From Oscillospiraceae bacterium (GTDB lineage Bacteria > Bacillota > Clostridia > Oscillospirales > Ruminococcaceae): a DNA stretch of 64,000 nt. The notes below the pieces were generated by a model that had not been told where the DNA came from, ran no database searches, and worked only from the letters and a program-made list of their open reading frames with translations. The translations under genes and the position numbers were made by a program. Below, piece by piece: positions 8,981 through 16,714 of this stretch (the stretch's first letter is position 1; every line of letters begins with the position of its first letter). The DNA lies in the NCBI GenBank assembly GCA_016281125.1, contig JAEEIA010000001.1, positions 62,001 to 126,000 on the forward strand, in the 5' to 3' direction.

Positions 8981-10501
8981 TCATTCCGTTGTTTTGCCGG
9001 GATTTCTGACGCTGCCGATAAAGACCGGAAGCTGGGTACGTTCATCAATGATCATGAACAGGAACGGGCGTGTGAAGCTGAGGTTCGGCGCGCCTCCCTG
9101 CCGCGTCATTTCCACGACCGTTGCGGCCGCTGCCTGCGTGCCCGTTTCATTGACGTCGATGAACGTATTGTGCAGCACTCTGCCGATATAGACGCCCTCA
9201 CTGTCCTTTTCATAGAGCTTGCTGAAATCGGCTTCACCGGAAAATGCTTTCTTCATGCCGAGCTTCTGCAATGCATTGCCGAGCAGCGTATCGCCTGTAT
9301 CGTATGCAAACCCGAACTTCGGCAGCGCGACCTGCACGGCTTCCTCCGTGCGGCTGCCGAGCAGCTTTTGCAGCGAATCTGCATCCATCATGCCGACATA
9401 ATCGGAGAGCGTCACTGACAGCGATTCGCGCGGCAGAATGCCGACAAAGCTGTACGTGCTGCCAGCATACGGCTTGATGAATCCCTCTGCGTACTTGTCG
9501 GAGATATAGTATTTCTCAGTGCCTTTCATCAGTGTGACATCCAGCTTGGTGCCGTCATAATCCGTGAATACGCCGTCAGCGGTTTCCTTCCATGAGGTTT
9601 CCCACTCCGCATCAAATGCGAGTGCATTGACCAGATAGGTCACGGCGTTCGGATCCATGTATTTCAGCATATCCTCGATCATGTGATCGGTCTTGTCGCT
9701 GATCCAGCTGTTGATCGCGCTTCTTGTGCTGTCCGTGAACGGCGCTTTGAAAACGTCCATATCGCCGTAGTAATTCTTGACGGTCTGCAAATAATCGTCA
9801 CGGATTTGCAGTTCCTCGCTGTTCCAGATCGAATTGGCAAGGTGCAGCTTTGCATTGTCGCTGCTTGGCAGATTTGCAAGGTAATTGAGGTAGTATGCGT
9901 TCAGCTCCTCCATGGAGAGCGTGCCGCCGAGCAGCTGTTCCATTTCGGCTCTGGTTTCGCCGTCTGCGCCGTTGGCCGTCATTGCCAGTGCGGAAGCAAT
10001 CGACAGCGGCGAGAGCAGGATATTGTCATGCTCGGTATCGCTGAACGAGATCTCCTTCATCAGCTTTGCGGTCAGATCATACTGGCTTTTGAAAAATGCT
10101 TCGTCAACGGCCTTGTCCTTGACGGTCTGTGCGGTAATGTCTTTCGTCAGGCTGAAAGACTGATAACCCGGATCACTGGTTTTCGGGTATCCGAGATAGT
10201 CGCGCTTTTTAGCGATATACTCAAGGATCTGCGTCACGTCCGTGCCGTCCACATTGCCGTCCAGATTGACGTCTGCGCAAGATCTGCCCATGTCGGTGAC
10301 GGTTGCGTTCGGATCCGCAGCGACATACCTTGCCGTGAGCACGGCGTCCGCGACGTCCACGGAATTGTCCCCGTTTACGTCACCGTATTCCCGGATGCCT
10401 GCCGGGACGGCATCCTTTGCGGAAACGGCCGCGGGTGTGATGCAGCTGCCCGCAAGCAGGCTGCCTGCAAGCACCGCTGCTGTCTGTTTCAGAAATTTCA
10501 T
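8981..10501 (-). CDS. Dockerin-serpin C
   Basis: A 506-residue secreted serpin. AAGGAGG precedes the ATG at 10501. Signal peptide with a VSA|KD cut near residue 28, dockerin at about 35-100 (second repeat DVNLDGNVDGTDV; in the first repeat the usual Gly at position 6 is Asn), serpin domain to the end. The hinge NETGTQAAAAT is canonical. The predicted reactive site is around T-R-Q-G, with Arg at P2 or, if the register shifts by one, P1. The loop length matches alpha-1-antitrypsin. Its closest relative in the cluster is serpin B, from the shared DVNLDGNVDG repeat and the shared SISFSDTEHDN-like region. Fourth gene of the serpin operon. Confidence 0.9.
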   Translation of the reverse strand: MKFLKQTAAVLAGSLLAGSCITPAAVSAKDAVPAGIREYGDVNGDNSVDVADAVLTARYVAADPNATVTDMGRSCADVNLDGNVDGTDVTQILEYIAKKRDYLGYPKTSDPGYQSFSLTKDITAQTVKDKAVDEAFFKSQYDLTAKLMKEISFSDTEHDNILLSPLSIASALAMTANGADGETRAEMEQLLGGTLSMEELNAYYLNYLANLPSSDNAKLHLANSIWNSEELQIRDDYLQTVKNYYGDMDVFKAPFTDSTRSAINSWISDKTDHMIEDMLKYMDPNAVTYLVNALAFDAEWETSWKETADGVFTDYDGTKLDVTLMKGTEKYYISDKYAEGFIKPYAGSTYSFVGILPRESLSVTLSDYVGMMDADSLQKLLGSRTEEAVQVALPKFGFAYDTGDTLLGNALQKLGMKKAFSGEADFSKLYEKDSEGVYIGRVLHNTFIDVNETGTQAAAATVVEMTRQGGAPNLSFTRPFLFMIIDERTQLPVFIGSVRNPGKTTE

Positions 10502-10539
10502 TGTCGTACCTCCTTTTCCGGTTTTATGCTTTACGGCTC

Positions 10540-10570
10540 TGCGCCTGTTCAGATTGCCGGAACAGGCGCA
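10540..10570 (-). other. Intergenic stem-loop between serpin D and serpin C
   Basis: A perfect 11-base inverted repeat, TGCGCCTGTTC at 10540-10550 and GAACAGGCGCA at 10560-10570, sits just after the serpin D stop codon. No U tract follows in the - strand direction. Confidence 0.55.
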
Positions 10571-10579
10571 TTTGTTATC

Positions 10580-12115
10580 TTATGAAGCCGGATTTTCTGC
10601 TTCTGTCGGGTGCATGACAGTACCGATGAATACCGGAAGCTGTGTTTCGTTGTCGATGATCATGTAAATGAACGGGCGGTCGAGATAGACTGTCTTGTAA
10701 TCCGTCGGGCCGACTGCGTTGTCTGCGATTGCGACCATGGTGACGGCACCTGCTTTCGTGCCCAGCTCATCGACCTGAATGAAGGTTTTGTGCAGCACCA
10801 GATCAACTTTACATTCCGGATTGATGCTGTTCAGCTTTCCGAAGCGGGCGATCGGGTATATGAAGGCGTCTTTCATGCCGAGCGCGTACAGAACATCGTT
10901 CAGCGTGATGGTGTAATCATATTTGAATTTCGGGAGCATGGTGTGGACCTCGGTCTTCTTGCTGCTGCTCAGTAGATTTTGCAGGGATTCGCCGGTCATC
11001 ATACCGATATAATCGGAAACGGTCACGGACTTTTCCTGCTTCGGGAGAACCGCGGCAAAGCTGTACTTTCCGCCCTTATACTGTTTCAGGAAGCCTGTCG
11101 CGTACTCGTCCTCCAGATAGGTGCTTTCTTCACCGTACATCATCGTCGCGGTCATGTCGCCGTCGTAGGCGTGGAATACGCCGTCATGAACATCGTTTGC
11201 CATGTAGGGAGATGTCCATTCCGCTTCAAACGCAAGCGCATTGATCAGCAGCATGATCCAGTTCTGGTCGATTTCGTCGATCAGCGTCGGAATCATATGC
11301 TTTGTATTGGTATCGACCCAGTTGTTGACGTCTTCGACCGTGCTCTCATCGAACGGCGCCTTGAATGCGTCTGCATGATAGTAATCCTTTGCCGTTTGCA
11401 GGAATGCCTCCGGCACCTTGATGCGTGTTTCGTCGTTGCGCACCCACAGGGAATTTGCAATGCTCAGTTCGTCGGAGGCGGTCAGCATGGCAGTGTAGTC
11501 TGCATAATACTGATTCAGCGCCTCTATATCCAGTGTATCACCGAGCAGCTTTTCCATTTCCGTTTTGGTATTGTCCTCTGCACCGTTGGCTGTCATGGCG
11601 AGCGCCTGCGAAACGGACAGCGGGGAGATCAGCATATTATCCGTGGTCTGCGGATCCTGTGCCGCGCCCCTGAACAGATCGGCGGTCAGCTTCATCTGGC
11701 TTGCGATGAAGGTTTCGTCCGCTTTCTTTTTGGATGCGGTGCCCGGTTCAATCGCGTCCGTGAGGCAGGTTGCCTGATACTTATGTTCAGCGGGCTGCTG
11801 ATCCGGCTTGCCGAGGGCATCGCGTTCAATCTGTCTTGCGATAAACCGGATAATCTTCAGGACGTCCGCTTCATCCAGATTGCCGTCTGCATTGACGTCG
11901 CCCTGCAATTTGCCCTGATCGGTCAGCTTCAGATCATAATCCATGACGCAGTATCTTGCCACAGCGACGGCGTCTGCAACGTCTACGGACTGATCCATAT
12001 TGACATCGCCGTAAACCTGCGCCGGTTCCTGTGTATCCGCGTATGCGGGCGTGATGCAGCTGCCCGCGAGCATACAGGCGGCGAGTGCTGCGGAGATCGT
12101 TTTTCTGAATTTCAT
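10580..12115 (-). CDS. Dockerin-serpin D
   Basis: A 511-residue secreted serpin. AGGAGG upstream fixes the ATG at 12115; a more upstream in-frame Met lacks a ribosome-binding site. Signal peptide (about 1-27), dockerin (about 34-100; first repeat DVNMDQSVDVADAV without the usual Gly6), serpin domain to the end. The hinge is DELGTKAGAVT, still made of small residues. The predicted scissile bond lies near D-N-A-V. The loop is about four residues longer than in alpha-1-antitrypsin. The dockerin segment is almost identical at the DNA level to that of serpin E, which points to recent duplication or gene conversion. Confidence 0.9.
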   Translation of the reverse strand: MKFRKTISAALAACMLAGSCITPAYADTQEPAQVYGDVNMDQSVDVADAVAVARYCVMDYDLKLTDQGKLQGDVNADGNLDEADVLKIIRFIARQIERDALGKPDQQPAEHKYQATCLTDAIEPGTASKKKADETFIASQMKLTADLFRGAAQDPQTTDNMLISPLSVSQALAMTANGAEDNTKTEMEKLLGDTLDIEALNQYYADYTAMLTASDELSIANSLWVRNDETRIKVPEAFLQTAKDYYHADAFKAPFDESTVEDVNNWVDTNTKHMIPTLIDEIDQNWIMLLINALAFEAEWTSPYMANDVHDGVFHAYDGDMTATMMYGEESTYLEDEYATGFLKQYKGGKYSFAAVLPKQEKSVTVSDYIGMMTGESLQNLLSSSKKTEVHTMLPKFKYDYTITLNDVLYALGMKDAFIYPIARFGKLNSINPECKVDLVLHKTFIQVDELGTKAGAVTMVAIADNAVGPTDYKTVYLDRPFIYMIIDNETQLPVFIGTVMHPTEAENPAS

Positions 12116-12160
12116 GGTAAATCCTCCTGTTCTGTTACTGTTCGTGCTGATTTGCAATAC

Positions 12161-12195
12161 CCTTAGCCTGCTCAGTGCTTCTGAACAGGCTAAGG
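12161..12195 (-). other. Intergenic stem-loop between serpin E and serpin D
   Basis: A 15-base stem, 12161-12175 pairing with 12181-12195 (one wobble) around a 5-base loop, lies 10 bases after the serpin E stop codon and has no U tract. Confidence 0.55.
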
Positions 12196-12205
12196 AAGAT
12201 GTTTG

Positions 12206-13738
12206 TCATTCGACGACTTCTGTCGGGTGCAGGACATAGCCCATGAACACCGGCAGATTTGTCTTGTTGTCGAGAATCAGATAAATGAACGGACGGTTCA
12301 GGGACACCGTTCTGGAATCCTCCACGCAGGTTGCTTCCACGCCAATGAAGGTCACGGCGCCAGCCTTGGTGCCTTTTTCATCGACCTGGATAAAGGTCTT
12401 GTGGATCACGGCGTCAATATTGCTGCCGCCGAGTGCATTCAGACCGGAGAAGTCCGCGCTGTCAGAGAATGCAGTCTTCATGCCCAGTGCCCGGAGCATG
12501 TCATTCATCTTGAGCGAATAACCGTACTTGAATTTCGGTATGCCTGCATTTACCTTGATGTCCGTTTTGCTGCTGAGCAGCTTTTGCAGGGATTCACTGG
12601 TCATCATGCCGATATAATCGGACACAGTAACGGATTTTTCTTCCTTCGGCAGGATCGCCGCAAAGCTGTAATCGCCGCCTGCATATTCCTTGATGAAGCC
12701 GGTCGCGTACTCGTCTTCCAGATAGGCGCGCTCCTTGCTGTGCATCATTTCAACGGTCATGTCACGGTCATATGCGTGGAATGTTGCGTCGGATACTTCA
12801 AATTGGCTGTACGCCGATGCCCATTCTGCGTCAAAGGCCAGCGCATTGATCAGCATCATGATCCATCCGGGCGGGATTTCCTTCACGATCTCCGGGATCA
12901 TTTCAAAGGTGTTTTCGTTGACCCAGCTGTTGACGTCCTCCACGGTGCTGTCATCGAACGGTGCCTTGTATGCATCCGCACCGTAATAGTCATTCGTTGT
13001 CTGCAAGAATGCTTCCGGCACCTGAATTCTGCCCTCATCATTGCGGATCCAGAGTGAATTTGCAAGATGCAGCTTGGCTTTGTCAGTGCTTGCAAGATGG
13101 CTCGTGTAGTCGTAGTAATACTGATTCAGCGCGTCAATGTCCAGCGTATCGCCGAGCAGCTTTTCCATTTCCTCGCGCGTCTGCCCCTTTGCGCCGTTCG
13201 TCGCCATGGCGATTGCCTGCGAAACCGACAGCGGGGAAACCAGCAGATCCTTGCCTGCGGATTCCGGATCCTGCGCAGCGCCCTTGAACAGATCGACTGC
13301 GAGCTTCATCTGGCTTGCGAGGAATACCTCGTCAACCTGCTTGCTGTCAGCAGTTTTGGCTGTAATGCCGTCCATGAGATTGACCGCATTGTACTTGTGT
13401 TCGACCTTCGGATCCGGCTGGCCGAGCGCACCGGGCTCAATCTGTCTGGCAATATAGCGGAGAATCTTTTGCAGATCCTTCTCGTCCAGATTGCCGTCCG
13501 CATTGACGTCACCCTGCAATTTGCCCTGATCGGTCAGCTTCAGATCATAATCCATGACGCAGTATCTTGCTACGGCGACGGCATCTGCAACGTCCACGGC
13601 GGTGTCCATGTTGAGGTCGCCGAAGCTCATCTGAACAGGCGTCGGCGTGACATAATCCTCCGCCGAAACATGTGCGATGCAGCTGCCCGCAGCGATGCAG
13701 ACAGCGAGAATTGCTGAAAATACCTTCTGAAATTTCAT
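12206..13738 (-). CDS. Dockerin-serpin E
   Basis: A 510-residue secreted serpin. The ATG at 13738 has GAGGG upstream. Signal peptide ending VSA|ED near 27, dockerin about 37-105 (second repeat DVNADGNLDEKDL), serpin domain to the end. The hinge is DEKGTKAGAVT. The predicted reactive region is E-A-T-C-V, placing a cysteine at or next to P1', which is unusual for a secreted inhibitor. It belongs to the D/E/F subgroup, which shares ARYCVMDYD-like spacers and ARQ-type helix ends. Second gene of the operon; the gap to serpin F is only 43 bases with no hairpin. Confidence 0.9.
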   Translation of the reverse strand: MKFQKVFSAILAVCIAAGSCIAHVSAEDYVTPTPVQMSFGDLNMDTAVDVADAVAVARYCVMDYDLKLTDQGKLQGDVNADGNLDEKDLQKILRYIARQIEPGALGQPDPKVEHKYNAVNLMDGITAKTADSKQVDEVFLASQMKLAVDLFKGAAQDPESAGKDLLVSPLSVSQAIAMATNGAKGQTREEMEKLLGDTLDIDALNQYYYDYTSHLASTDKAKLHLANSLWIRNDEGRIQVPEAFLQTTNDYYGADAYKAPFDDSTVEDVNSWVNENTFEMIPEIVKEIPPGWIMMLINALAFDAEWASAYSQFEVSDATFHAYDRDMTVEMMHSKERAYLEDEYATGFIKEYAGGDYSFAAILPKEEKSVTVSDYIGMMTSESLQKLLSSKTDIKVNAGIPKFKYGYSLKMNDMLRALGMKTAFSDSADFSGLNALGGSNIDAVIHKTFIQVDEKGTKAGAVTFIGVEATCVEDSRTVSLNRPFIYLILDNKTNLPVFMGYVLHPTEVVE

Positions 13739-13781
13739 GTGATTACCCTCTCTCATTATGTTGTTATGTTGTGATAAAGAA

Positions 13782-15314
13782 TTATTCCGCTTCGACTTCT
13801 GTCGGGTGCAGGACATAACCGATGAAGATCGGCAGGTTGGTGCTGTTGTCCACGATCATGTAGATGAACGGACGGTCAAGATAAACGCGCTTCGGGGGTT
13901 CCGGTTCTATGGCGCAGCCGGCAGCAAAGATCGCCGTGACAGCTGCTGCCTTGGTGCCGCGGTCATCGACCTGGATAAAGGTCTTGTGCAGCACGGTGTC
14001 AATCCAGGTATTGCCGAGGCTGTTCAAACCGGTGAAGTCAGCAGAATCCGGAGAAAACGCCGCCTTCATGCCGAGGGCTTTCAGCATTTCGTTCATCGTG
14101 AGCGAATACTCATACTTGAATTTCGGGAGCATGGTTTCGACTTTGGTATTCTGCTTGCTGTTCAGCAGCTTTTTCAGGGAATCCGCGGTCATGCTGTCGA
14201 TATAATCGGAAACGGTGACGGATTCGTCCGGCAGAATCGCCGCAAAGCTGTACTCGCCGCCCTTGTAGGATTTCATGAAGCCGGTTGCGGTCAAATCCTC
14301 AAGATAGGTGTATTCTTCACCGTACATCATTTCAGCGGTCAGATCTCTGTCATAGGCGTGGAATTTGCCGTCGGAAACATTATATTCGTTGTACGGGTCT
14401 GCCCATTCTGCTTCAAATGCGAGTGCGTTGATCAGGATCATGATCCAGTTCGGGTTGATCTGATCCAGGAGCGACGGGATCATTTCGTGCGTGTGATAGC
14501 TCACCCAGTCGTTGACGTCTTTGACCGTGGAATCGTCGAACGGTGCCTTGAACGCGTCTGCGCCGTAGTAGTCAGCGGTCGTTTGCAGGAACTGTTCCGG
14601 AACCTGGATTACGGCTTCATTATCGCGGATCCAGAGGGAGTTTGCAAGGTGAACATCTGCTCCGGATGCCTGAGTCAGTTTTTTGGTGTAGCGGTAATAA
14701 TACTGATTCAGCGCGTCAATGTCCAGCGTATCACCGAGCAGCTTTTCCATTTCCTCTTTGGTCGTGCCGTTTGCACCGTTCGCTGCCATGGCGAGCGCCT
14801 GTGAAACGGACAGCGGCGAAACGAGCAGATCCTTGCCCTCGGACTGTTCATCCTTGGCAGCGCCCTTGAACAGATCGACGGTCAGCTTCAGCTGGCTGTC
14901 AATGAATGCTTCGTCAGCCTCCTTGCCGCTGACGATTTCCGCCGTGACGTTCTCCATGAGGTTCATTGCCTGATAATTCGGCTCCGAGGTCAGCTCCGGT
15001 ACGCCGAGCTCCTCCACCTGCCTTGCGATGTACAGCAGAATCTGTCTGAGGTCGGCATCGTCCAGATTTCCGTCCCGGTTGACGTCGCCCTGTATTTTGC
15101 CCTGATCCGTCAGCCGGAGATCCCAGTCCATGTTGTAATAGCGTGCAACTGCAACGGCGTCTGCGACATCGACATTCGAGTCGAGATTGACGTCACCGTA
15201 GCGGATTGGCACCTCCGGGTAATCGTCATCTGCCGATACAGCGGCCGGTGCGATGCAGCTTCCTGCAAGCATACACGCTGCAAGCATTGCGGAAAGAAGT
15301 CTTGCATGTTTCAT
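13782..15314 (-). CDS. Dockerin-serpin F (first gene of the serpin operon)
   Basis: A 510-residue secreted serpin. GGAGG precedes the ATG at 15314. Signal peptide cut after VSA (about residue 29), dockerin about 38-103 with repeats DVNLDSNVDVAD and DVNRDGNLDDAD, serpin domain to the end. The hinge is DDRGTKAAAVT. The predicted reactive region A-A-G-C-A-I has a cysteine at or next to P1, followed by a Pro/Glu-rich segment, and the loop is about four residues longer than in alpha-1-antitrypsin. As promoter-proximal gene it is probably the most transcribed of the five. Confidence 0.9.
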   Translation of the reverse strand: MKHARLLSAMLAACMLAGSCIAPAAVSADDDYPEVPIRYGDVNLDSNVDVADAVAVARYYNMDWDLRLTDQGKIQGDVNRDGNLDDADLRQILLYIARQVEELGVPELTSEPNYQAMNLMENVTAEIVSGKEADEAFIDSQLKLTVDLFKGAAKDEQSEGKDLLVSPLSVSQALAMAANGANGTTKEEMEKLLGDTLDIDALNQYYYRYTKKLTQASGADVHLANSLWIRDNEAVIQVPEQFLQTTADYYGADAFKAPFDDSTVKDVNDWVSYHTHEMIPSLLDQINPNWIMILINALAFEAEWADPYNEYNVSDGKFHAYDRDLTAEMMYGEEYTYLEDLTATGFMKSYKGGEYSFAAILPDESVTVSDYIDSMTADSLKKLLNSKQNTKVETMLPKFKYEYSLTMNEMLKALGMKAAFSPDSADFTGLNSLGNTWIDTVLHKTFIQVDDRGTKAAAVTAIFAAGCAIEPEPPKRVYLDRPFIYMIVDNSTNLPIFIGYVLHPTEVEAE

Positions 15315-15378
15315 AATGATACCTCCGTTTCGATTCATAAACATGTCAGAATAGTTCGGGTCGCCCACCCTTATACAA

Positions 15379-15425
15379 ATCTTATCACCAATAGCAAAAT
15401 CTTTCAATTCGCATACTATACGAAT
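15379..15425 (-). promoter_or_regulatory. Serpin operon promoter with overlapping near-palindrome
   Basis: Reading the - strand, TTGAAA (15402-15407) and TAAGAT (15379-15384) are spaced by 17 bases. A 19-base near-perfect palindrome at 15407-15425 (ATTCG arms, one mismatch) abuts and overlaps the -35 edge, the expected place for an operator. An AT-rich stretch lies beyond it. Confidence 0.65.
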
Positions 15426-15504
15426 AAAATTTTTTTATTTGGTGTAACCGGGAATCTGCACAAAAGATAGTCTGGTTCCTTGTGCATATTAAACAGAAAT
15501 TTTG

Positions 15505-15544
15505 GCAAAAAAACCGCGCCGTCCCGGGCAGCGGACAGCGCGGT
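15505..15544 (-). terminator. Terminator after the acyltransferase gene
   Basis: In the - strand direction a GC-rich hairpin with AACCGCGC pairing to GCGCGGTT is followed by seven T residues, directly after the acyltransferase stop codon. It separates the recN-region operon from the serpin operon promoter. Confidence 0.88.
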
Positions 15545-16714
15545 TTATGTGTCATTTATGGCTTGCAGCCTTGCTTTCTGCGCCTTCCGGCGTCTGAGCA
15601 GGAAGATTGTGAAATCATAGCCCCACTGAATCAGAACGCCGCAGAGCAGCGACCAGAAAACTGTCTTGGCAATCGTACCCGGAACATGCCGGAACCGCTC
15701 CTCGACGGTTGCATAATCATTGTTCAGACGTTTGTAGTAAACCGAGTCGAACAGGTAAGAAATGAGGTATGCAGCGAAGGTTCCGTTGCTCAGATGCTTT
15801 AAGACAGTGCGTGCGATTTTGTTCTTGATGCGGATGTCAAACAGCATCAGAAACAGCATTGCGGTCATCACTGCAACAGGCCATGCGGCATAGTCATCGT
15901 TGTGCCAGGTGCGCCAGATGCAGTCGCATTCCGTGTTCTTCAGGGATTGATAAAAAGTAACAACAGAAACCCAGACGAGCGCAGCGCCGAATATCGCAAG
16001 ATACTTCAATTTACGGCGCGGTTTGCGCTTCGGCGGAAAATCACGCAGATACGCACCGATCAGATAATACGCGAACGGGTAGCCGCGCGTGAAGAAGCTG
16101 GGGAAAATCTTGATCTGCGTGTTGAAATTTGTGCCGATATAGAACGACTGCGCAAACAGGAACAGGAAGCAGAACGTCAGCAGCATGAGCCGCTTGTTCC
16201 GCTTGCTGCGCATTCCGTGATATGCCTGATTGATGAACGGAATCAGCAGGAAGATGCAGAAATAATATTCCACATACCAGCTGTACTGCGCGTCTGTGTA
16301 CATGAACAGTCCGCGGACAGCCTGCCAGATGCTGTAATGAAACTTGTGAAAGCAGATATTGAAAATCAGGTTGACGATGCTGATGAACACGTAGATCACC
16401 AGCACGCGCAGAATGCCCTTGTAATAGCCCGCGCTCAGGCGCTTCCGGCTCATCAGATAGCCGGTGACGGTCATGAACAGCGGGACGCAGCAGAATGCAA
16501 TCCACCGGATGTAAATCTGGAACGCGCCGAAATCGGCCGAGATCGGCGTGCTGTAAAAGCCGGTATGCAGAAAGGAATGCACCGTGACAACAAGAATCAG
16601 TGCAACGATTTTGATGATGTCGATGCCGGTACTGCGTTCTTTTGTCTGCGGCGGAATCACAGAACGGCGCGGCCGTCTGCGGTAAGCGTATCTTATATCA
16701 GCTTCCGGCTGCAT
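15545..16714 (-). CDS. Membrane acyltransferase (acyltransferase-3/OafA-like family)
   Basis: A 389-residue integral membrane protein with about ten hydrophobic segments. The first helix region reads GIDIIKIVALILVVTVHSF, with the histidine typical of the family active site. Such enzymes O-acylate surface polysaccharides or peptidoglycan. The start at 16714 is supported by AAGGAGG upstream. It overlaps the recN 3' end by 17 bases, so translation is probably coupled. The acyl donor and acceptor cannot be deduced. Confidence 0.85.
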   Translation of the reverse strand: MQPEADIRYAYRRRPRRSVIPPQTKERSTGIDIIKIVALILVVTVHSFLHTGFYSTPISADFGAFQIYIRWIAFCCVPLFMTVTGYLMSRKRLSAGYYKGILRVLVIYVFISIVNLIFNICFHKFHYSIWQAVRGLFMYTDAQYSWYVEYYFCIFLLIPFINQAYHGMRSKRNKRLMLLTFCFLFLFAQSFYIGTNFNTQIKIFPSFFTRGYPFAYYLIGAYLRDFPPKRKPRRKLKYLAIFGAALVWVSVVTFYQSLKNTECDCIWRTWHNDDYAAWPVAVMTAMLFLMLFDIRIKNKIARTVLKHLSNGTFAAYLISYLFDSVYYKRLNNDYATVEERFRHVPGTIAKTVFWSLLCGVLIQWGYDFTIFLLRRRKAQKARLQAINDT

